The notes under the pieces: generated by a model
The model's database searches: none
Seen by the model: only the letters and a program-made list of their open reading frames with translations
Told to the model about the DNA's origin: nothing
Origin: Enoplolaimus lenunculus
Taxonomy: Eukaryota; Nematoda; Enoplea; Enoplida; Thoracostomopsidae
Length of the DNA stretch: 64,000 nt
Assembly: GCA_030248215.1 (NCBI GenBank)
Contig: JASANG010001882.1
Location: 41,883 to 105,882, forward strand
Direction: 5' to 3'
Translations under genes and position numbers: made by a program
In this document: positions 55,514 through 64,000 of the stretch, in pieces
How the letters are laid out: every line of letters begins with the position of its first letter
Position numbering within the stretch: the first letter of the stretch is position 1

Positions 55514-55832
55514 CAGGGTAAAACCGAAGGTCTGCCTCTGGCTCCGGCACAAAATCGACCTCCGGCTCGGGTAGAATTTCTCCCGGAGGTTCCGGCAATT
55601 TCGGTAGTAAAATTTTGCATAATTTTCCCAAATTTACCTATTTTACGCGTTTCGTTTTAGTTTTGTCACAATTTTCTGGAAAGAATCTCCGAAATTTCGC
55701 AGAAAATTAGCGTACAACTAAAACTTAACAAGATATTGCAAATGGGCAAAATTAACTAATTAACCATCATTTTTACTACTTTTGTTGACCTTCGGCTCCG
55801 GCTCCGGTATTTTCGCCTCCGATTGCAACCTG
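55514..55832. mobile_element. Family D hAT-like MITE, reverse orientation
   Basis: CAGGGTAAAACCGAAGGTCTG to CGCCTCCGATTGCAACCTG; the interior is the reverse complement of the 18684 copy. No clear 8-bp duplication remains. Confidence 0.75.
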
Positions 55833-55845
55833 TCTGCTGTATATA

Positions 55846-56000
55846 CACTGCAAAAAATCGTGAGTCAAATTGACTCTCTGCGAAATAGGCTTTTCCTGAC
55901 TACACAAACTGAGTCAAATTTGACTCCGCCAGTGACTCAGTTTGTGTAGTCAGGAAAAGCCTATTTCCGAGAGTCAATTTGACTCCCCATTTTTACAGTG
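55846..56000. mobile_element. Family A MITE, copy 8
   Basis: CACTGCAAAAAATCGTGAGTC to CCCCATTTTTACAGTG, TA at 55844-55845 and 56001-56002, 155 bases. Confidence 0.9.
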
Positions 56001-56033
56001 TAATAAGAGTTCGTAAGCGGATAGAGTCCTTAA

Positions 56034-58187
56034 CCCTCAACGGCCCGGCAAAATTTTCACCTTAATCAGCCCAACGGTCTACATATGTAGACAACACAAC
56101 TAGCGTTAGTTTTGGCTTATCTCAGGGTGCTCTCCTCCTTTAACTGGCTTGAGATAGTCAGAACTAGTGTTCTGGCGGAGTTCCACCCGCTCCCCGTCCA
56201 GCCTCCCACTGCGGGCGCGTTGTCCAGTTAAGCACAGTCGTTGCACGTTATGGTGCGATTCATGTGGTCCTTGCACACTCGTTTTCCACATGACGAACAG
56301 CTCAATCTCGTAGATTTGCGACAACTTGTGACCTGACATTTGGTCGGTTTACCAGATGTAGAAGGTTCGTTTCGCTTTTGAGGCAGCCCGTAAGCCATAA
56401 ATGAATCCTTTGATTTTGCGTAAATTTTTTCACTACTGTAACGTTTGGTCATATTGTCTTGCGCTAGTTGTTCGGCTACTTTTTTCATGAAAACATTGCG
56501 TGACTTTTGATATCCGTTCAGTTTCATGACAATGAATGCGTTGTGCAACGCAATATCAATCATATTGAAAAAGCAGACTAGAGGATAACGATTCGTTTTG
56601 CGTTTGCAGGTAAAATCATCAATGCAAGAGTCCATTACATCAACCCCGCCTTTTCCCAAATTATAATCCAAGATAACTGCTGGTTTTTTGTCCTCTCTGC
56701 TGGTGCAAACTTCGTTTTTCACACGAACTGAACTTAGTAATAGCACATTTTTATTTTTCTTTGGACAATAAGACGCCAACATTATGCGGTTATTGTGGTC
56801 CCATAAAAATCGGGTGCTATAGACCTCTTGTTCTTTTGTTGACTTTAGCACCGGAGGTACGCTGCGGCGATTTGCCATTATTGTGCCTGTGCACGTTAGC
56901 CCACTTTGTAATAGGTCCACAGCCAATTCATGGGATGTGAAATAGCGGTCCATGAAAATGTTTCGCTGAGTGTTACAGTATGGTTGAATAAGATCCATTA
57001 CGATGCGTTTAGCAAGCCCTACGGCCCGTTCGCCTTCACGCCCTGTATAAATATTTCCTTTTAGGGCATATCCATTCCGAGCATCGCAAAGCCAGAATAT
57101 TTTTACGCCGTACTTAGCAGGTTTCGCCGGCATGTACGCTCGCCCCGGTGCATATCCTCTATACCCGTAGAGCTGTTCATCTACTGTAAGTGATTCGGAC
57201 GGTATATAATGAAGACGTAAGTTGGACTGAAATAGGTCCCAAACATCTCGTATAGCAGCCATTTTGTCACTTTTTTGACGCTCCCGGCGAGTCAGTTTGT
57301 TGTCGAATGTTACATTTTCCAGCAACTGTTTCATTCTGAATAGTGAAGCCACTGGAGACATGTTATCGCGATCTGCACCAGCTCTGATTACCACCCCAAG
57401 CCAAGCTTTCAGCTCGCACATTGGTAGCGTTGAAAAATTGCGCGCCCGCAGTCGCCTACTAGTGAGACGCTGAATTGTATGTAAAATGGGCTCGTTTATA
57501 TAAAGATAAAATGCTTGTGACTCTGTTGTAGGGTTTACTGCAGTGCCTTCGCGAAAGCGAATTATATTTCTAGCTAACACACGGACAGGCGGTGTTGTAG
57601 AATGCCACTCAACACCCGTCGCTGACAAAAACACATTACTTCCACTAGAAGTCTCGTCCATATCGCTCAACTCACTACTAGATGCGTCCGATTGTTTTGT
57701 AATTCACCATCACTATCTTGCTCATAAATAGCAGCCTCTTCACTACTGCATTGACCTAACTCCACTGATTCTGAGTCGTCATTTGAACTATTGTCGTCCG
57801 GTTTGTCATCTTCTGTCTCTGAATCACTTGGTTCTAATACACGTCGTACGACCTCAGTCAAAGATAATTTATGCAAACCTGACATTTCCCTGACTTTACC
57901 TCACCATACAAAACCGTGTGTAAGAACAAAACGTTCCAATTCTTGTCAAAACTCAAACTATGATCAAATCAACATCTGTCTACATATGTAGACGGTCGGG
58001 TTATATAGGTATATGACTCACTGTACAGCAAACTTTTGTTCCCACAATGCTATAAGTTTTTTATACTACTATAACAGAATAATTATCGATGGAAATTAAA
58101 CAATAGATTCTTAACTATAGCACCTGCCGAACAATCAATTGTCGAACTGGTTATGTCTACATATGTAGACTGTCGGGCCATTGAGGG
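56034..58187 (-). mobile_element. piggyBac transposon, 2154 bp, nearly intact
   Basis: Flanked by TTAA at 56030-56033 and 58188-58191. Terminal inverted repeats are CCCTCAACGGCCCG (left) and CCCTCAATGGCCCG (right, reverse complement). The palindrome GTCTACATATGTAGAC sits about 50 bases inside the left end (with minor change), twice near the right end (about 57979 and 58154). It carries a single minus-strand transposase gene. The flanks are pieces of a family C element (GCGGATAGAGTCC left; GAGTCCATAAATGTCAATT right), so it inserted into an older MITE, itself in the nucleotidase intron. Well-kept ends and a long open frame indicate a recent insertion. Confidence 0.95.
56228..57885 (-). CDS. piggyBac transposase with one frameshift near the N-terminus
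   Basis: DDE-type transposase that cuts and pastes at TTAA. The main frame, 56228-57670, gives 480 residues: catalytic Asp at 164 (LTVDEQLYGYRG), 241 (FMDRYFTS) and 344 (KGGVDVMD), spaced like D268/D346/D447 of the Trichoplusia enzyme. PAKPAKYGVK follows the first Asp. The C-terminal Cys-rich zinc domain is complete (Cys 445, 450, 458, 461, 466, His 469, Cys 476, 479). An acidic N-terminal segment, 57667-57885 from ATG 57885, lies in another frame (rich in Asp, Glu, Ser, as is usual for the family). The frame change must fall near 57695-57705 in an A-rich tract; one inserted or lost base would explain it. Translation from ATG 57670 alone could still give a protein with all catalytic parts. 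Confidence 0.93.
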
Positions 58188-58191
58188 TTAA

Positions 58192-58559
58192 ACCCTAATT
58201 AGAGTCCATAAATGTCAATTTTCCCAGTGTAGTAAATGCAAGCATATGATAGTGTTAGGCTTAGGCTTAGGCTCAAGCTTAGGTTTATGAATATGCTTAT
58301 AATACTGTTCAGCCCCTGTTCTTTGCATTGGCCCGTAAAGCCAGCTTGTACACGCACCTCTATGCAATCTGTGTACGAAGTATAAAATTATCGTATACTG
58401 ACTTGCCTTGTGGTCAATCAATGCCTCCATTGTCGATTTGTGTTAATAGTCTAACGAACAAAATTGACGTTTCACTGAACATAAAAAATTATCTTTGTAT
58501 TCCATACATCTCATACGAGAGTTGTTATTCAGTTTTCAACACATTGAAATTTATAAATA
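58192..58559. repeat. Right part of interrupted family C element and a partial family B element
   Basis: 58192-58230 continues the family C sequence broken by piggyBac. 58250-58333 is the right half of a family B element with TTAGGC hexamers ending CTTTGCATTGGCC. The remainder to 58559 is AT-rich with no supported gene. Confidence 0.65.
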
Positions 58560-58998
58560 CTGTATTGAGCCGAATAAGAGGGGATAATAAGAGGAGGAGT
58601 CCCCATTTTGAGTCTGAATCAATAGGAGTCCGTATCCCTAATAAGAGGCCCTAAGCGGATAGTCTCTAAACCATGATTGGAGTCCATAAATGTCAATTAA
58701 CCCTAATTGTAGCGTATACTCCAGGACAAAATAATTTGGGTTCGAAACTTTAAAACGTACTTAAATTTTGAAAGTACATTCCTATAAGTATAACCTTGTA
58801 TTATCGCGCAAGCTATTGACACAAGAGAAATAAACGTTTAATTCAACGGATAATTGCAGTACCGGATATATATCAGTAAACGAAGGGTGGCGGTGCGTGG
58901 ATTAAAAATAAATAACAGTCCGTAACCGAATAACAAGGCGGGTACCCTCTCTGGAGGCCAAATAAATATCAGTCCCCCTCTTATTCGAGTCACTACAG
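58560..58998. mobile_element. Family C MITE, 439 bp
   Basis: CTGTATTGAGCCGAATAAGAG to CTCTTATTCGAGTCACTACAG with TA at 58558-58559 and 58999-59000. Interior collinear with the 54219 copy, including the AGGAGTCCGTATCCCTAATA block. Confidence 0.9.
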
Positions 58999-59357
58999 TA
59001 CACGATGCATACGGTTTAACAATTATGCGTAAAACGTCTGGGTACGTCCAAAGTTTTGCCTGCGGTTCCTTCTCAGGCAGAAAATTATCTTCAACTATGG
59101 TAGAAATGCTGGTAGAAGTTGCGGTAATTTCGATTTTCCATACCTCCCATCCGAGCGTTCTGATTCAATTTTCAACATATGTTGAAATATAATCAGTACA
59201 CAATGCATAAGGTTTAACAAGTATGCACAAAACGTCTGGGTACGTCCAAAGGTTTGTTTGCGGTTCCGTCTCCGGCAGAAAAAATTACCTTCAACTATGG
59301 TGGTGGAAATTTCGGCAATTTTGGTTGTAGAATTTTCAATGGTTTTACAAAGAATTG
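58999..59357. repeat. Duplicated segment, period about 182
   Basis: Two imperfect copies of a stretch containing ACGATGCATACGGTTTAACAA / ACAATGCATAAGGTTTAACAA and AAAACGTCTGGGTACGTCCAAA begin at about 59002 and 59198. No coding content. Confidence 0.6.
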
Positions 59358-59760
59358 GGCCAATGTTACTTTAAGGGGCGTAACAGTATATTAAGCGTAT
59401 TCCTAAGCCTAGCCTATTAGCCTAAGTGTTGCAAAAATGTGTTCCTAAGCCTAAGCCTAGGCCGAAACCTAAGTCGGCCAATGTAAAAAACAGGGTCGGA
59501 ACAGTATTATAAGCATATTACTAAGTCTAAGCCTAAGCCTAAGCCTAAACCTAAGCCTAATCCTAAGCCTAAGCGTAAGAATGATCATATTGCTAAGCCT
59601 AAGCCAAGCCAAAAAAATCAGCCTAAAGCTTCAACATACCCTTTTCTAGTGCCACAAAAAACGTTCCGCCCCTGACCTTTACATGGGCCCCTAAGTCTAA
59701 GCTTAAGCAAAAAATATAATATAGAATCTAAACGTAATTTTTTATAGAATCACCAGAAAC
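59358..59760. mobile_element. Family G element interrupted by family B, leading into the satellite
   Basis: Starts GGCCAATGTTACTTTAAGGGG, then CCTAAG hexamers, then the insertion at 59476-59689, then AAAATATAATATAGAATC as in the intact copy at 52001. Instead of the expected right end it passes without break into the 119-bp array. Confidence 0.7.
59476..59689. mobile_element. Family B MITE nested in family G
   Basis: GGCCAATGTAAAAAACAGGG to CCTGACCTTTACATGGGCC with a perfect 8-bp duplication CCTAAGTC at 59468-59475 and 59690-59697. The target itself is part of the family G hexamer core. Confidence 0.9.
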
Positions 59761-62700
59761 CGAGCCCGTAAAAGAATTGTTTCGTTCGGTGCGTTTGACT
59801 TTAAAATTGTCAAAAGTTAAGCAATAAATTAAGCAAAATATAGAATCTAAACGTAATTTTTTATAGAATCACCAGAAACCAAGCCCGTAAAAGAATTGTT
59901 TGGTTCGGTGCGTTTGACTTTAAAATTGTCAAAAGTTAAGCAATAAATTAAGCAAAATATAGAATCTAAACGTAATTTTTTATAGAATCACCAGAAACCA
60001 AGCCCGTAAAAGAATTGTTTGGTTCGGTGCGTTTGACTTTAAAATTGTCAAAAGTTAAGCAATAAATTAAGCAAAATATAGAATCTAAACGTAATTTTTT
60101 ATAGAATCACCAGAAACCAAGCCCGTAAAAGAATTGTTTGGTTCGGTGCGTTTGACTTTAAAATTGTCAAAAGTTAAGCAATAAATTAAGCAAAATATAG
60201 AATCTAAACGTAATTTTTTATAGAATCACCAGAAACCAAGCCCGTAAAAGAATTGTTTGGTTCGGTGCGTTTGACTTTAAAATTGTCAAAAGTTAAGCAA
60301 TAAATTAAGCAAAATATAGAATCTAAACGTAATTTTTTATAGAATCACCAGAAACCAAGCCCGTAAAAGAATTGTTTGGTTCGGTGCGTTTGACTTTAAA
60401 ATTGTCAAAAGTTAAGCAATAAATTAAGCAAAATATAGAATCTAAACGTAATTTTTTATAGAATCACCAGAAACCAAGCCCGTAAAAGAATTGTTTGGTT
60501 CGGTGCGTTTGACTTTAAAATTGTCAAAAGTTAAGCAATAAATTAAGCAAAATATAGAATCTAAACGTAATTTTTTATAGAATCACCAGAAACCGAGCCC
60601 GTAAAAGAATTGTTTCGTTCGGTGCGTTTGACTTTAAAATTGTCAAAAGTTAAGCAATAAATTAAGCAAAATATAGAATCTAAACGTAATTTTTTATAGA
60701 ATCACCAGAAACCAAGCCCGTAAAAGAATTGTTTGGTTCGGTGCGTTTGACTTTAAAATTGTCAAAAGTTAAGCAATAAATTAAGCAAAATATAGAATCT
60801 AAACGTAATTTTTTATAGAATCACCAGAAACCAAGCCCGTAAAAGAATTGTTTGGTTCGGTGCGTTTGACTTTAAAATTGTCAAAAGTTAAGCAATAAAT
60901 TAAGCAAAATATAGAATCTAAACGTAATTTTTTATAGAATCACCAGAAACCAAGCCCGTAAAAGAATTGTTTGGTTCGGTGCGTTTGACTTTAAAATTGT
61001 CAAAAGTTAAGCAATAAATTAAGCAAAATATAGAATCTAAACGTAATTTTTTATAGAATCACCAGAAACCAAGCCCGTAAAAGAATTGTTTGGTTCGGTG
61101 CGTTTGACTTTAAAATTGTCAAAAGTTAAGCAATAAATTAAGCAAAATATAGAATCTAAACGTAATTTTTTATAGAATCACCAGAAACCGAGCCCGTAAA
61201 AGAATTGTTTGGTTCGGTGCGTTTGACTTTAAAATTGTCAAAAGTTAAGCAATAAATTAAGCAAAATATAGAATCTAAACGTAATTTTTTATAGAATCAC
61301 CAGAAACCAAGCCCGTAAAAGAATTGTTTGGTTCGGTGCGTTTGACTTTAAAATTGTCAAAAGTTAAGCAATAAATTAAGCAAAATATAGAATCTAAACG
61401 TAATTTTTTATAGAATCACCAGAAACCGAGCCCGTAAAAGAATTGTTTCGTTCGGTGCGTTTGACTTTAAAATTGTCAAAAGTTAAGCAATAAATTAAGC
61501 AAAATATAGAATCTAAACGTAATTTTTTATAGAATCACCAGAAACCAAGCCCGTAAAAGAATTGTTTGGTTCGGTGCGTTTGACTTTAAAATTGTCAAAA
61601 GTTAAGCAATAAATTAAGCAAAATATAGAATCTAAACGTAATTTTTTATAGAATCACCAGAAACCGAGCCCGTAAAAGAATTGTTTCGTTCGGTGCGTTT
61701 GACTTTAAAATTGTCAAAAGTTAAGCAATAAATTAAGCAAAATATAGAATCTAAACGTAATTTTTTATAGAATCACCAGAAACCAAGCCCGTAAAAGAAT
61801 TGTTTGGTTCGGTGCGTTTGACTTTAAAATTGTCAAAAGTTAAGCAATAAATTAAGCAAAATATAGAATCTAAACGTAATTTTTTATAGAATCACCAGAA
61901 ACCAAGCCCGTAAAAGAATTGTTTGGTTCGGTGCGTTTGACTTTAAAATTGTCAAAAGTTAAGCAATAAATTAAGCAAAATATAGAATCTAAACGTAATT
62001 TTTTTATAAACAATATCATACAAACCAAGCCCGTAAAAGAATTGTTTCGTTCGGTGCGTTTGACTTTAAAATTGTCAAAAGTTAAGCAATAAATTAAGCA
62101 AAATAAAAAATCTAAACTAAATTAACTATCGAATCACAAGAAACCAATCCCGTAAAAGAATTGTTTGGTTCGGTGCGTTTGACTTTAAAATTGTCAAAAG
62201 TTAAGCAATAAATTAAGCAAAATATAGAATCTAAACGTAATTTTTTATAGAATCACCAGAAAGCGAGCCAGAAAAAGAATTGTTTCGTTCGGTGCGTTTG
62301 ACTTTAAAATTGTCAAAAGTTAAGCAATAAATTAAGCAAAATATAGAATCTAAACGTAATTTTTTATAGAATCACCAGAAACCAAGCCCGTAAAAGAATT
62401 GTTTGGTTCGGTGCGTTTGACTTTAAAATTGTCAAAAGTTAAGCAATAAATTAAGCAAAATATAGAATCTAAACGTAATTTTTTATAGAATCACCAGAAA
62501 CCAAGCCCGTAAAAGAATTGTTTGGTTCGGTGCGTTTGACTTTAAAATTGTCAAAAGTTAAGCAATAAATTAAGCAAAATATAGAATCTAAACGTAATTT
62601 TTTATAGAATCACCAGAAACCAAGCCCGTAAAAGAATTGTTTGGTTCGGTGCGTTTGACTTTAAAATTGTCAAAAGTTAAGCAATAAATTAAGCAAAATA

Positions 62701-64000
62701 TAGAATCTAAACGTAATTTTTATAGAATCACCAGAAACCAAGCCCGTAAAAGAATTGTTTGGTTCGGTGCGTTTGACTTTAAAATTGTCAAAAGTTAAGC
62801 AATAAATTAAGCAAAATATAGAATCTAAACGTAATTTTTTATAGAATCACCAGAAACCAAGCCCGTAAAAGAATTGTTTGGTTCGGTGCGTTTGACTTTA
62901 AAATTGTCAAAAGTTAAGCAATAAATTAAGCAAAATATAGAATCTAAACGTAATTTTTTATAGAATCACCAGAAACCAAGCCCGTAAAAGAATTGTTTGG
63001 TTCGGTGCGTTTGACTTTAAAATTGTCAAAAGTTAAGCAATAAATTAAGCAAAATATAGAATCTAAACGTAATTTTTTATAGAATCACCAGAAACCGAGC
63101 CCGTAAAAAGAATTGTTTGGTTCGGTGCGTTTGACTTTAAAATTGTCAAAAGTTAAGCAATAAATTAAGCAAAATATAGAATCTAAACGTAATTTTTTAT
63201 AGAATCACCAGAAACCAAGCCCGTAAAAGAATTGTTTGGTTCGGTGCGTTTGACTTTAAAATTGTCAAAAGTTAAGCAATAAATTAAGCAAAATATAGAA
63301 TCTAAACGTAATTTTTTATAGAATCACCAGAAACCAAGCCCGTAAAAGAATTGTTTGGTTCGGTGCGTTTGACTTTAAAATTGTCAAAAGTTAAGCAATA
63401 AATTAAGCAAAATATAGAATCTAAACGTAATTTTTTATAGAATCACCAGAAACCAAGCCCGTAAAAGAATTGTTTGGTTCGGTGCGTTTGACTTTAAAAT
63501 TGTCAAAAGTTAAGCAATAAATTAAGCAAAATATAGAATCTAAACGTAATTTTTTATAGAATCACCAGAAACCAAGCCCGTAAAAGAATTGTTTGGTTCG
63601 GTGCGTTTGACTTTAAAATTGTCAAAAGTTAAGCAATAAATTAAGCAAAATATAGAATCTAAACGTAATTTTTTATAGAATCACCAGAAACCAAGCCCGT
63701 AAAAGAATTGTTTGGTTCGGTGCGTTTGACTTTAAAATTGTCAAAAGTTAAGCAATAAATTAAGCAAAATATAGAATCTAAACGTAATTTTTTATAGAAT
63801 CACCAGAAACCGAGCCCGTAAAAGAATTGTTTCGTTCGGTGCGTTTGACTTTAAAATTGTCAAAAGTTAAGCAATAAATTAAGCAAAATATAGAATCTAA
63901 ACGTAATTTTTTATAGAATCACCAGAAACCAAGCCCGTAAAAGAATTGTTTGGTTCGGTGCGTTTGACTTTAAAATTGTCAAAAGTTAAGCAATAAATTA
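59723..64000. repeat. 119-bp satellite array, about 36 units, runs off the window
   Basis: Head-to-tail units of 119 bases (AGAATCTAAACG recurs at 59723, 59842 and so on), mostly identical. Two marker sites vary together in most units: CCAAGCCCG with TTTGGTTCGG (major) or CCGAGCCCG with TTTCGTTCGG (minor, about six of 36), with a few mixed units such as those near 61190 and 63094. Units between about 61990 and 62290 are clearly more diverged. One unit near 62715 has lost a T. The first half of the unit resembles the interior of family G elements. There is no open frame of note. Confidence 0.97.

Noticed and set aside
59723-64000. CRISPR array
   Set aside because: Units are tandem and identical throughout with no variable spacers, and the DNA is animal.

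Overview
This window is animal nuclear DNA. The genes have introns with GT..AG borders, and homologues of animal KAT2 (GCN5/PCAF), RUSC and cytosolic 5'-nucleotidase III are recognisable. No bacterial or organelle gene organisation is seen. The species cannot be fixed from the sequence. The TTAGGC-type hexamers seen many times match the telomere repeat known from nematodes, but here they lie inside transposon-like repeats, so they are only a weak hint at a nematode-like invertebrate.

Layout. Positions 1-3140 are repeat-rich flank. Positions 3141-10094 (+) hold a complete 13-exon KAT2 lysine acetyltransferase of 870 residues, including one GC-AG intron. Convergent to it at 11302-13247 (-) is a three-exon gene for an unrecognised protein with about four membrane segments. 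Positions 13250-26160 show no convincing gene and are a graveyard of short inverted-repeat elements. A hydrophilic open exon at 26162-26593 (+) may be the first coding exon of the next gene. Positions 34909-46724 (+) carry a very large RUSC-like gene: six exons, one of them 5.8 kb, with the RUN domain near the end and no SH3 domain found. Positions 53895-55452 (+) are the first two coding exons of a cytosolic 5'-nucleotidase III gene that must continue past the window. Its next intron carries a nearly intact piggyBac transposon (56034-58187), further repeats, and a 119-bp satellite array (59723-64000) that runs off the end.

Mobile elements are the main theme. At least six non-autonomous families can be told apart by ends and target-site duplications. 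A is palindromic with TA duplications (8 copies). B has GGCC ends and 8-bp duplications. C has CTGTAG ends and TA duplications. D/E are hAT-like with CAGGGTG ends and 8-bp duplications. G begins with GGCC followed by a TTACTTTAAGGGGCGT motif. A TTAA-flanked family has a tRNA-like core. Several sit inside each other, and two hit functional gene positions: family B just after the KAT2 stop codon, and family C inside the first 5' splice site of the nucleotidase gene. The satellite monomer resembles part of family G, so the array may have grown out of such an element.
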